A DNA stretch of 64,000 nt from Gigaspora rosea (Eukaryota > Glomeromycota > Glomeromycetes > Diversisporales > Gigasporaceae): positions 95,989 to 159,988 of the forward strand of contig QKWP01000003.1 of assembly GCA_003550325.1 (NCBI GenBank), written 5' to 3'. Below are positions 46,805 through 58,002 of this stretch, in pieces. The notes below the pieces were generated by a model. The model searched no databases. It was given only the letters and a program-made list of their open reading frames with translations, and was not told the DNA's origin. Every line of letters begins with the position of its first letter. The first letter of the stretch is position 1. Position numbers and translations under genes: made by a program.

Positions 46805-47190
46805 ATCTATTTTAAGTCTATTTTTGGTTTATTTAATTCTACTTTGGTCCAAACTGAATTATTTTAGTCTATTTTGGGTTAAATGAGCCCAAACTAGGTT
46901 TATTTGTATCCAAATCAAGTTTATTTGGCCTATTTCAAATTCAAATAAAACTCAAGCTGAATTTATTTAAATTTACTTCAGTTTAAATAAACCAAGCTAT
47001 ATTTATTTGACTCTACTTTAGGTTCAAATGTACCCAAGTTTGGTTTATTTGACCCTATTTTGAACTCAAATAAACCCAAACCAGATTCATTTAATTCTAT
47101 TTTGGGTTCAAACTGAGTTTTTTTTAATTTTACTTCAGATTTAAATAAATCTAAGCCAGGTTTATTTGATTCTACTTCAATATTTATAAA
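46805..47190 (-). repeat. 42-bp minisatellite (14-codon period), about nine diverged units
   Basis: Unit of the form GTTTATTTGA(C/T)(C/T)CTA(C/T)TTTxxGxTCAAAxxxACCCAAxxx. In one minus frame (46978-47244) it reads as repeats like LFEFKIGSNKPNLG and TFEPKVESNKYSLV. The period is a multiple of three, so the frame stays open through units, but upstream and downstream frames are closed. Probably a minisatellite; a repeat-protein fragment is the alternative. Confidence 0.65.
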
Positions 47191-47632
47191 AATAGCTATA
47201 ACAGAACTATATATTAAAATTAGCCTGCTTTGTAGTACAGTCAATTACATATAGTCATTATAGAATTTTATGCTTATTGAGCTAATTAGTATTAATCTGT
47301 TTTTAAATCTAGTATTAGCCATAATTTAGTTGGTTAGCTAAACCTTTTTGACTAACTAGAATCAGTTATATCAATATCTGGTTATAAATAACTCTAATTT
47401 TGAATCTACATAATTGTATTATATTATATTAATAGGATTTATATAGTTTATATAGTATTACTATTAGTTAGAAAGAGCATCAGATTATAGAGCTGAGTTT
47501 AGTTAGCAATAGTGACTAAAACAGCAAAATTGGATCATGAAATATAACAATCTTAAAAAGATAGAGATTTAATTGATTATACAAATATGTTGAAATAGAA
47601 GAGGTTACAAAATTGAAGATAACAAAAAAATA

Positions 47633-48359
47633 CAGTCAGACCTCCCTATAGTCACACCCTATATAGTCACACCTCTATTTAAGCACCTGATTTTGTGCGA
47701 TGGACTCAAACATAGTAAAAAAACCTCATTATAGTCACAAATCGCTTATAATCACTATCACCATGAAAATTTGATTTTTTAACAATTTTATTAATAAAAT
47801 ATCCTCATTATAGTCACCAATTTTTAACTAAATATGGATTATATAATCTGATTGGCCAATTTTCATATTCACATATAGAGTGATCCTATAGGCGAAATGT
47901 GGAGTGCTTTCATCTAAAACTTTTTTTCTTACTAAGTTAACAATACATGCCCACTAATTGAAAGTTGTAGAGCTTGTCGAGGCGCATCTAACGGTGGTTA
48001 GATCATCCAAATCGACCTAATGGATGGTGAGACATCGTCGAAAAACTATTGGCTGACTATATAAAATCTCTTATATTGTTTACATATAGATTTTATATAG
48101 TCGGCCAATCGTTTTCGATGATATCTCGCCATCCACTGGGCCGATTTGAATGATCTAACCACCATTAGATGCATCTCGACGAGCTCTACAACTTTCAATT
48201 AGTGGACATGTATCGTTAACTTAGTAAGAAAAAAGGTTTAGATAGAAGCACGCCACATTTCGCCTATAGATATCCATAATGAGGTATTTTTAGTCACACC
48301 TCTTTACAATTACCAAAATAGGGTGCGACGGACTTGGTGATTATAGAGAGGGACGACTG
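47633..48359. mobile_element. TA-flanked pogo/mariner-like element (TATAGTCACACC type) with nested foldback
   Basis: Left CAGTCAGACCTCCCTATAGT, right ATTATAGAGAGGGACGACTG, TA both sides; repeated TATAGTCACACCTCTATTTA units near both ends. About 350 bp remain after removal of 47887-48268. Confidence 0.8.
47887..48268. mobile_element. Long foldback element (arms about 180 bp)
   Basis: TATAGGCGAAATGTGG at the left is matched inversely at the right, and the inverse match continues almost to the centre (TATAAAATCTCTTATATTGT / TACATATAGATTTTATATAG). Substitutions between arms are mostly transitions. Nested in the pogo-like element. Confidence 0.85.
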
Positions 48360-48706
48360 TAAATTAAAAAAATGAACTAATCAATTAATTAAATTATTAA
48401 TTGATATATGGGTTTAATTAATTAGTTTAAGAATTGATTGATATACAAATTGATCAACAATTGATCTAAATATAGTGCAGAAGTGGTAATCATTTCACTT
48501 TGTATAGTCTTTAAGTATTGTATACTGTAACAGTTTTTTTAATTTTTTTTTTTAATAAATATTTTTTTAATAGTTTTTATTCTTTTTTTAATATTTTTTT
48601 AATATTTTTTTTAATAATATTTTTTTTGAAAAATTATACTTGGTGACCCATTACAATAGTGATTCTTATATAATTGACCAATTATTTTTGAGTTTGGCAA
48701 TCATAT

Positions 48707-48950
48707 GGGGGCGTCAATAGAATCCAGGCAAATTGTTTCTAAGTAAATTTTTTTTAAACTTTAGATTAAACTATCCTAGCAACTATTAAACCAATCTTGA
48801 TAAAAATTTTTTTATTTTAATTCTATGTAGTTATAGAATTAAAATAAAAAAAATTTTATCAAGATTGGTTTAATAGTTGTTAAGATATTTTAATCTAAAG
48901 TTTAAAAAAAATTACTAAAAATGATTTGCCTGGTTTCTATTGACGCCCCC
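48707..48950. mobile_element. Foldback MITE, 244 bp, ATAT target duplication
   Basis: Ends GGGGGCGTCAATAGAA and TTCTATTGACGCCCCC (one-base spacing differences inside), arms about 115 bp. ATAT at 48703-48706 and 48951-48954. The unoccupied site GGCAATCATATATAAAC is at about 37962-37979. Confidence 0.88.
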
Positions 48951-49590
48951 ATATATAAACAATAATCTTCATTTGATAATCATTGTTTTTTTTTGTTTTT
49001 TTTTTTTACAGGATCATTTTGGAGTTATGTCATTAAAATGTCTTATTATTTTAGAAACATTTTTTTGAGTCATCTTGGAGTCATTGCTTGTAGTATAGTT
49101 TTGTCTTTTCAAAACTGCTTTCACTAGAGGTTTGCTTTTTACTAGTATTTCACTATTTTAGTAGTTTTTATTTAATTTTTATTTTCTTTCAGTTTTTTCA
49201 TTAAAAAGTTTTTCAGTAGTACTAATCAAATATTGAAATCTGGAGCTGGAGAAACAAGTTTCTTTATTCTTTTTTTCATTTTTTTAATTATTTTTTTATT
49301 TTTTCATTTGTTTCTGTCATTTTTTTTATATTTGTTACTTTTTTTTTTGTTATATATTTGTCAATTTTTTTGTATTTGGCTAATCATTTTTTAATCTTTT
49401 TTTTATTTATTTTTTTGACAGACTTGTTGGTGCTTAAATACAAATTGAATCAACTAATTAAGCTAATTTTAGTAATTATTACTTTGCAATTGCAAGCCTA
49501 GCATCATCCGGCTACCTTAATTTGTACCCAGATGCAACCTGTTGCACTAAGTTACGTATGGTCCAGAAATTTTATCTTGGCTACATAGCT
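48951..49590. other. T-rich spacer
   Basis: Repeat-derived sequence related to 37960-38240, followed by T runs. No gene supported. Confidence 0.45.
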
Positions 49591-50845
49591 ATCTTACAAA
49601 CCAAACCAAAATGGTACGACACCATTTACAATTCTATCTTGAGAAAACAAACTTTCAACTAAATCTTTCTTTCTCTGAAGATAATAATTGTTCTTAACTC
49701 TTTTATTCAGCAAACTTTCTTCTCCTAGACTTCTGTTAAAAAGCTTAACTTTTCTTGAAGAAACCTCATTGTCACACTTCTTGCACTTGTCATTTCTTGA
49801 AATTCCATTAACTTTTTCCCACAGATTTACTTCTTTATATTGTCTTTGCTGTATTTCTTCATAAAAACACTCCTCAATGATTCTAGTATAGAAATCCAAG
49901 CATTAATAGACTTCTTTTTTACTGATCTCAGCTTTACATAACTTATTTACTATATCATTGATAAGCAATTCTCTAATATGGCTCTTCCTTCTCCTCCTTT
50001 CTCTTGTCGGACCAAAAATAATCTTCTTAAAATCGGCCTTGTATAACAAAACCTTACTTGAGTAGTCAAGTTTCTTCTATGCACTTTTACTAGCAACCTT
50101 CTCAATCATCTCCCAGTACCACTTGTACATTTTATATACTGTTAAATGATCGAGAGACTCATCTTCCTCCTGACAAGCAATACAAGTACTCGTGCTATAT
50201 ATCTCAGGTTTTCTTTTCCTAAGTATGATCAAAACTGGCACTTCATTGCTCAAGCATTTAAGCCTAAAAGCTATCCTACCACTTGCTTCAAGCGACTTGC
50301 ATTTTACTCCTGTTCTTTGCTTGTTCTGTTTCCAGAACCTTAACCAATAATGCCTTAGCTCACTATCTTTCTCAAAAGACTATATTACACTTGAGCTTCT
50401 CCATTCTGCTCTTAGTCTTATATTTAAAACTACCTTTATTAGCTTTCTTGCTGGTTTTTTTACCGGTAGCTCTTTCCAATACATCTTGTATGGATATCTA
50501 CAATTGCCTTCTAGCTTTAAATGTGAAGCTCTCTTCAAAGATGCTCATTCTTTTGCTAATTCATTAGCTTTCTCATTCTACCAAATCTTGCTATAAGCCT
50601 TAATTTTAATCAAATCCAACCTGATACCTTTTGACTTGCACAAATCTTTAATTTTGAACACTAACTTATAATTCTTATTTCTACCCCAACTTTTAATATT
50701 ATCTAATCTGGTCATGAATTCTAGACTTGCAATTGAAGCAGCACTATCTAATTTGATTGCTATTCTATTGTTACTCAATAATACTAAAACTACCATTAAT
50801 ACTGCAATTAATTTTGCCTTAGTCGACGATAGCTACTTTAAAAAC

Positions 50846-51382
50846 TTAATTAGTGATCCATCTAAGAACTATAGAATTTTTATAATTTTTTATATTAAAA
50901 TTTGGGGCATATTTAATATAAGTTTTATAATAGAGTGGAATCTGGCGCTGCTCTCTAAGTGATATTGTTTTTTTACTAAGCTAACCTTTCTTCAAATTTT
51001 AACAAAAGTTGTAGAGCAAGTTTTTTTAATTTAATGTAGTAAGATCAGTAAAGTTAATCTGGTAGTTCTTGAGATATTTTAAGTTTTCTCTTTACAATCA
51101 TATAAAATTTCTTTACAATTTATAAAGAAATTTATATGATTGTAAGGAGAAAATTTAAAATATCTCAAGAACCACCAGATTAATTTTACTGATCTTACTA
51201 CCATTAGAATCGCAAATACTTGCTTTACAACTTTAGTTAGAAGTTGAAGAAAGGTTAGCTTAGTAAAAAAACAACTTCACTTAAAGAGCAGTACCAGATT
51301 CTACTCTATTATAAGACTTATATTAAATATGCCCCAAATTTTATTATAAAAAACTATAGTTCTTAGATGGATCGCTAATTAA
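50846..51382. mobile_element. 537-bp foldback palindrome inserted in the LINE RNase H
   Basis: The two halves are inverted copies with about 260-bp arms: TTAATTAGTGATCCATCTAA / AGAACTATAG at the left, CTATAGTTCTTAGATGGATC / GCTAATTAA at the right, meeting at ATATAAAATTTCTTTACAAT / TTATAAAGAAATTTATAT near 51120. RNase H motifs flank it on both sides. Confidence 0.88.
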
Positions 51383-52369
51383 CTTTTTCTTCTATTATAC
51401 TACTCTCATTCTCTTCATTGACCAATACCCAACTTGTACCCATTGCAGTAGAGCCACTTCTTTTTACTAACGACCTATTTGTATAAAAACAGTAGTTGGG
51501 TTACCAACTTCTAGTCAAAATTTTTAACTGTCCCAATAATTCCTCTTCTAACTCTCTTTTAAAACCTTGTTGCTTAATTAAACACTCTTCATGACTATCA
51601 TTTTTGTCTCAGATTTGAACATCTCTTTTCCTTCATTTTCCGCCTTAAAACCTACTATTTCTTTTGTAATTACTGGGACCCTTTTACCATGCTTAATACC
51701 CAATTTTGGTACTACTCCTATCAAGTTTTCTCTTTTAACCCAAAACAACTCTGCTCTACTTTTATATTGACCTTCTTTAGAAATCCATTTCTGCATCTTC
51801 GGGAACTCTATTTTCTTTATCTTCATCTACTGACCAGCTTTCCACGAACAGCTTCTTTTTCTTCTTTTCTTTGACTTTACCTATAACTGACTCTCCCTTT
51901 TCGTTATTTAGTACAACCCACTCATGCTTCCTTTTGTTCTCTGACAATTTAGATGCATAAGTTTTCATTGACAAAACATTCTCTGCCTGAACTTGAAACC
52001 TCTCATCAACTACCCTCATGCTCTAGTGCTTAATAATTCTCTTTTCTACTTTTTCAAACCATTTCGCTTTTTTACCATTCAAAGACTTGGCTCTTAAAGC
52101 ATAAAATTTGTTCTAAGTTATCATTTTAACACCGTTTTCTTCAATTAACAGATTAACATAATAAATTTGTACTCCTTATATATGCCTTAGCGAAAATTCT
52201 CTCTCCCACCAATTCTTCTATTGTTGGTCTGAAACCAGAAATACTCTATGATCTCTCTGCCATTCTGATAGAAATTCCTATTTCTTAGGCTTTAACCAAA
52301 ATCTGCATACTAAATTATTCTTCCAAATTTTTTGTAAGCTATTGTTATAGAACAGGTTTCTAAATTCTA

Positions 52370-52830
52370 AAAGCTAGAATATTCTAAGTGTTTCTATTAC
52401 TCTATTACTTTATTACTTTATTACTTTATTACTTTATTACTTTATTACTTTATTACTTTATTACTTTATTACTTTATTACTTTATTACTTTATTACTTTA
52501 TTACTTTATTACTTTATTACTTTATTACTTTATTGTTTTATTACTTTACTTTATTGTTTTATTGTTTTATTACTTTATTGTTTTTATTGCTTTTCAAAAG
52601 ATATATAAACCCTAGCTTTTATCCTTTCTTAGCTTTAGGATTTGTTCACTGCAATTCTTCAGTTATCGGAATTCTTTAGACACAGAAACCTTTAGATAGT
52701 CTTGTAGCAAAGTCTTGTAACGTACTTAAATAAAATATATCTTTGCCCAACTAAATACACTCCTGTTCTTTGAGTAAAATATATCGAACTGCCACAGTGA
52801 GGAAACATTCCACTTCTACACCGCTTCATA
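52370..52830. mobile_element. Possible LTR-type segment within the LINE, containing an octanucleotide repeat
   Basis: TGTTATAGAACAGGTTTCTA (from about 52343) resembles a retrotransposon LTR start, and AGATATATAAACCCTAGC (about 52599) a promoter TATA region. No partner LTR, TSD or primer-binding site is established. Confidence 0.25.
52396..52590. repeat. (ATTACTTT)n microsatellite
   Basis: Perfect 8-bp ATTACTTT units from about 52400 to 52535, then degenerate units with TATTGTTTT. The open frame LLYYFIT... is simply this repeat translated. Confidence 0.9.
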
Positions 52831-53999
52831 TCTTCTCTAACCCTACAAGATCCCTGTCGCTATGTGCTATGTTGCTAGTGGTATATTAAGAAGGCTATAC
52901 CGCTTGTAACACTATGATTTTTGGAATCCTTCCACTGCTCTGTTACTAAACCTGCTAAGGCATATCCTTGTCTAACTTTTAATCTCGTAAGTTTGCCAAC
53001 CTGATCCACACTATTGAGTCTATTCTGCAAGCTTACTACTTGTTGACTTAATACCTCATGTCCTAGCAATCTACATCTTCCTAAACCTTGATGTTTTAAA
53101 ATATAGTTCCCAGTCATTGCAGACAAACCTATTTTATTCTTAATAAGCCTCACAACAGGTTGGTGAATTTTTTTCAATTCTCGCTTAAGATAATTTAGTA
53201 ATCTGTAACAAATAAGCTAATTTTGGTACTAGGCACACATTGTTCATGTAAATTAGCTAACTTATAGTTATCTTCTTGTAACTTACTACCAACTTTGCTT
53301 TCTTCTCTAACTGCCATTCATTGGTGCTACTACTTAGCCAAATTCCAAGCACCCAAACTAACGATTTCTTATCTTTTGCTTGAACTCGCTCCTTGCCAAT
53401 TTTAATATATCTCTTCTCCTTCTGGATACTAGCATTTATAACAAGTAGCTTGACTTTTTGCTGTTAATATAAATATCATCAAATTTAAAAAACCTTTGTG
53501 AGATTTGAATTAACTTTTCTATCTGGTTTTTACTCCCAGCTATCCATGTGGTGTCATTAGCAAAAGCTACTACTGTCTGCTGCGCTTTATTTACTTTTAC
53601 TGAGTTTGTTCTAATATCTAACAGCTCGTCATGTTGAACTCTATAACCAAGTTCAGTATCATCTTGTATTCGTCGGAGAAGCGGATCATAAAAAATTCTC
53701 TGTATTAAACGTGAAATTGTTTCATCTTGTTTGATACTGTCACCTGCTTCAAATTCTTTTGTTGCACCAAATTTAGTCAAAACTCTAACTTTTTTACCTT
53801 AAACAGATCTACTATGAACCTAATTACTTGTTCTGGCAATTTAACTCTCTGTAGTGCAAATCTTAAAGTTCTAATCGATACCGAATCATATGCTTTTTTC
53901 ATATCATATAAGACTACCAAAGCTTCTTTCTATTTTTTTATTTTCTTCCTCTCTTTCTACTTTCATTCGTTCATTTTTTTTATTTATATAATTTATTGA

Positions 54000-54500
54000 A
54001 TTAGCAGGTTGTCTTTATTAGATAAGTTTTTTTTTAACAAGTTTTTTAATTTTTTTTTTAGTATTTGTTAGTAGTTTGAATAAATAGCAAATGATTTTTT
54101 TTATACTTATGTTTTTTTTCTTTTTTGTTTCAAGTTTTTTTTTTTTTGGATTTTTTTTTATTTGTTTTTTTTCTTTTATTCTTTTATTTTTTTCTTTGTT
54201 CTTTTATTTCTTTGGATCTTTTTTTTTGTTTTTTTAACTAACTTTTTTTTTATTTATTTAATAATTTATTGAAGATAGCAATTTATTGAAAATAACAGGA
54301 ATGTCTTTATTAAAATAAGTTTTTTTAAAAACTTTTTTCTTAACTAATTTTTTTTTAACTAAATTTTTTTAATTTTTTTAAATTTGTAGTTATTCACCAG
54401 TTTGGAGTAGTCAGAGATAATTTTTTTATATGTGTATAGCAGGTGGGACTTAGTTTTTTTTTAGTTTTTAGTTTTTTTTACTAACTAATTTTTTTTGCAT
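54000..54500. repeat. T-rich low-complexity tract
   Basis: Runs of T with ACTAATTT and GAAGATAGCAATTTATTGAA words. No gene. Confidence 0.7.
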
Positions 54501-54766
54501 TTTATTATTAATGATTAGTCATCTTTATTAGAGTTGTTGTTGGAGTTATCATAATTGGAGTTGTCAGTTATGGAGTTGTTGAAACCAAATTGTTTAGGTT
54601 CCAGGGATTGAAGAACTTGACTAAAGGTACTATAAAGTTTTTAGTTTAGTATATATTTTAGGTTCAATCTGTATTACAATTTTTAGATTCAATCTGTATT
54701 ACAATTTTTTAGATTTGATTTGTATTACAATTTTCTTTTGTATTTTTTTAATAGAATTTAACTAAT

Positions 54767-55090
54767 TTTAACACCTGGTTAAAGTTATAAATTTTAACCA
54801 CCCTTTATTTTTATAGAAGTTTTTTATATAAAAAATTATTCTTTAAAGATTAGAATTAGAGTAAGGGTATAGGTATATTAAGTTAGAGGATGGATTGATT
54901 ATTATATGCAAAATTAGATGCCAAAAACTTTTATTTAATAGCCCAAAGCTAGTTTTTGTAATAAAATTTTGCGATATTGATAATTTTTTGATTTTTTTTA
55001 AATTTTCTTAAAATTTTGTTTATTTTGTTACACAAGATCCTGCGACCTGATTGGTAAATTATAGGGTGGTTACATCACCAGGCGGGCGAG
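54767..55090. repeat. Direct repeat, left copy (~320 bp)
   Basis: From AACTAATTTTAACACCTGGT to GGTGGTTACATCACC, nearly identical to 55671-55990. Confidence 0.85.
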
Positions 55091-55124
55091 TTAGCAACAC
55101 TCTTTTTAATAAATTAATAAATTT

Positions 55125-55255
55125 CAAATATATACAATGACCAATTAAAAATGATCACATGATTTACATGCTGACCAATTAGTATTGGTCATTTTGATTG
55201 GTTGATCATAAAGTCACTATGGTGATGGGTTGCTATAAACTAACACCCTTGGATA
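55125..55255. repeat. Palindromic repeat, second copy of 44458-44592 type
   Basis: GACCAATTAAAAATGATCAC / GACCAATTAGTATTGGTC core, ending GGTTGCTATAAACTAACACC. Lies between the direct repeats. It is followed by a further inverted repeat, 55260-55500, with arms around GAATCTCTTGAAATAATTAA. Confidence 0.5.
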
Positions 55256-55670
55256 ATTTTATTATCAAATGACCAGCTTACAAAAATAATTTTAACAAGC
55301 TAAAAATTATTAAAATCTAATTACAGAATCTCTTGAAATAATTAAGATTTAGTGTTATTATAAATATTTTAAAATTAATTTAACCAAATTTAAATATTAA
55401 AATAGCATAAATCTTAATAATCATAGAATTCTGTGATTAGATTTTAACAATTTTAGAATTGTCTTATTGAGCTAGTCATTTTGGTAGTAAGATTATTAAA
55501 AACAGGCCAGTAAATAGAAAGTTATTTATTATTAAAATATTATATTATTTTTAATATTAATCTTAATATACAGATTCTTAATTATACCAAGATATTAATT
55601 ATTAATATTTATTTTGTAATAAATACTTTACAAAAATATTATATAAATCTAATTAAATTAATTTTAAGAA

Positions 55671-55990
55671 TTTAACTAATTTTAACACCTGGTTAAAGTT
55701 ATAAATTTTAACCATCCTTTATTTTATAGAAGTTTTTTATATAAAAAATTATTCTTTAAAGATTAGGGTTAGGGTATAGGCATATTAAGTTAGAGGATGG
55801 ATTGATTATTTGTATGCAATATTAGATGCCAAAAACTTTTATTTAATAGCCCAAAGCTAGATTTGTAATAAAATTTTGCGATATTTATAATTTTTTGATT
55901 TTTTTCTAAATTTTCTTAAAATTTTCTTTATTTTGTTACACAAGATCCTGCGGCCTGATTGGTAAATTATAGGGTGGTTACATCACAGGG
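55671..55990. repeat. Direct repeat, right copy (~320 bp)
   Basis: Pairs with 54767-55090, about 580 bp apart. No TG...CA ends, primer-binding site or coding core, so an LTR identity is not supported; two insertions of one family or a local duplication are alternatives. Confidence 0.85.
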
Positions 55991-56252
55991 GGACAAGTTA
56001 GCAATACTCTAATTTTAATATTTTTTAAAAGACTTTTTATATTTACTTTTCTTAGTAATTATTCAAAAAATAAAATTTGCAGGCAAATTTGTCTGCATAA
56101 TTCACAAAAGAATACAGACAAGGTTGTTTCAAGAATATTTAAAAGCTATTAGTTAGAAGAGAAGGTTATCTTTCTTGTTGTTATTGCTTGCTTGTAGTAA
56201 GGTTTGCTCTATTGTTCCAAATCTTTCACTCTTTGTGTGATGGCTTATAATT

Positions 56253-57375
56253 ATACTCTTTTAATATCAAAACTAATCCTAAACCCAACCTAACTATTTA
56301 AAAAAAACTAAGAATATACACTCCAAAAATTTTAGATTAAAATAATTAAAATTTTAACTGTGACAACAAATTATAAGAAAATACAAACTTTAAAAAGCTA
56401 TACTCAAAATTTAATTAATACAACTACTTTTGTGTTAAGTAAAATGATCCTGATCTTATTCTAAATTGATTTGTATAAAAAGAAATTTGCCAATTTCTTA
56501 TATAGTTACAAAATAAAATCTCATCTTAAAAAACAAAAAAAAAATTATTATTATAATTAAAATTTAATTGGGCTAACGCAAGAGCTGATAGAAAACTTAA
56601 TAGCCTTATAAAATCGCCTTATAAAATCTTATTGATGTCCAGCTCCTATCTCTAAAAAATGTAATAATAAAAATTTTACAATCTTCTTTAATCAGCAATT
56701 CAATCATTAAATTGAAAATAAAAACACTGATAATTAAGCTGATCATAGTTTGACACATATTTTTTTATATTAAAATCTATAACCAAATGCAAAAACACAA
56801 GATTTATAAGCCTAAACAAAAAATACCCAGAAATAAAGCTAAAAGATTAGCTTCAATGACTCATTAAAACCAGGTTAAGTTATCAAAATACATAGTGAAG
56901 TAATAAAAAAGCAAGATCTGTGCTAATAGCAAAATTTATTACAAGTAGTAAAAAAGAAATACAGCCTAAAATGATAAACATACAAATAATTATATAATAT
57001 ATTTAAAAATTATACTGAATTTATTTAATTTTTTTTTTTAAAAAAATCCAAATATTTTGTCTCTATTATTCGCTTAACAACTTTCTGATGATAGTTGTAA
57101 TATTTTAAAAAGTTTTGCAATACAGTTAGAAATTGTATAAAACTATAACAAACGCAATAGATATTGATGACAAGGAAAATGCTATAGACTTTACATTTGC
57201 TGCTATATCAAGATTCCGTGTTCTTGCTATTTCAAAAGTATTTTACTTATAGTAAGTTACAAATATTAGGAAAATACACATTATAGAAATTAGCTGAAGT
57301 ACAAAGAGTTTTCTTTATGACTTTATAATTTTATTATATTATATACTATATATTATAACAGATATATTTTGATAT
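56253..57375. repeat. Dispersed ~1.1-kb repeat, copy 2
   Basis: Same orientation match to 36385-37530. Confidence 0.75.
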
Positions 57376-57924
57376 ATTAAATAAGCCACAGTACTAACTT
57401 TGCAGGTTTCTTTTTTTAAAAAAAAATAAGAATTAGAACTAATACTTAGGGTTCCAGCCCTATAAAATGCTGCCATTTTTTACTAGTCAACTAATTACCA
57501 AGTTATATAAAAAAAATATGTATAATAGATTTTCAAACCCAAATTAGATTGCAAACTTAAAAAACCAAGCCAAAACTAAACTTATAACTATATTAGAATT
57601 TGGGTTTTATTTTAGGTTTGGCTGAGAAATTAAAAAAAAATTACTGTATAAGCTTGAGGTTTGATCAAACTTAATCCAAACAAACTAAATCTAGAAACTC
57701 TAATTTGTATAGAGATTACACAACTTAGAAAAATATAAAAAATAGGCATTTAAAGGTAATAATTTATTCTTTATAGAATTGCTTACTGTTTTATGCTTAG
57801 TTCTCAAATAGCCATGCAGAATACTATAGCCTGTTCTGTTCATTTGACCTATCTGGTATTATCTTGGTTCTCTGTGTATTTGTAAATATTTAAATAGAAT
57901 TAATAATCAAATACTACATGTATT
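57376..57924. other. Spacer up to the 3' duplication edge
   Basis: No gene. From about 57925 the sequence becomes alignable to 13425 onward, the downstream flank of kinase copy A. Confidence 0.5.
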
Positions 57925-58002
57925 TTATAACAAAGAAAAAACAAATTTAAAACATCAAATTAATATAAATAAAGATTGTAAGACATTTTCTTGCTACAAA
58001 AA

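Larger units (their letters stand above)
49594..53990 (-). pseudogene. Decayed LINE (non-LTR retrotransposon): RT, linker, RNase H, zinc knuckle
   Basis: Read on the minus strand. RT at about 53935-53220 shows motif A (YDMKKAYDSVS), QDETIS..L..IFYDPLL, the catalytic box FANDTTWIAGS (the usual DD now ND) and, after a frameshift, VINASIQKEKRYIKIGKERV / LVWVLGIWLSS. A thumb-like region is at 53177-52875. A lysine-rich linker is at 52019-51578. RNase H starts near 51490 (YTNRSL for YTDGSL), is cut by a palindrome (50846-51382), and resumes with LSSTKAKLIAVL, LDSAASIASL and KIKAYSK..NEKANELAKE (50830-50540). A C-x2-C-x8-H-x4-type knuckle (CIACQEEDESLDHLTVYKMY) is near 50200-50140. The endonuclease part is absent, so it is 5' truncated. 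Many stops; inactive. Confidence 0.8.

Noticed and set aside
46978..47244. Expressed 88-residue repeat protein
   Set aside because: Closed frames on both sides and diverged units; kept only as a minisatellite with a note.
52388..52615. 75-residue 'membrane protein' LLYYFIT repeat
   Set aside because: Translation of the (ATTACTTT)n microsatellite.
54767..55990. Complete LTR retrotransposon
   Set aside because: No TG...CA ends, primer-binding site, polypurine tract or coding core.
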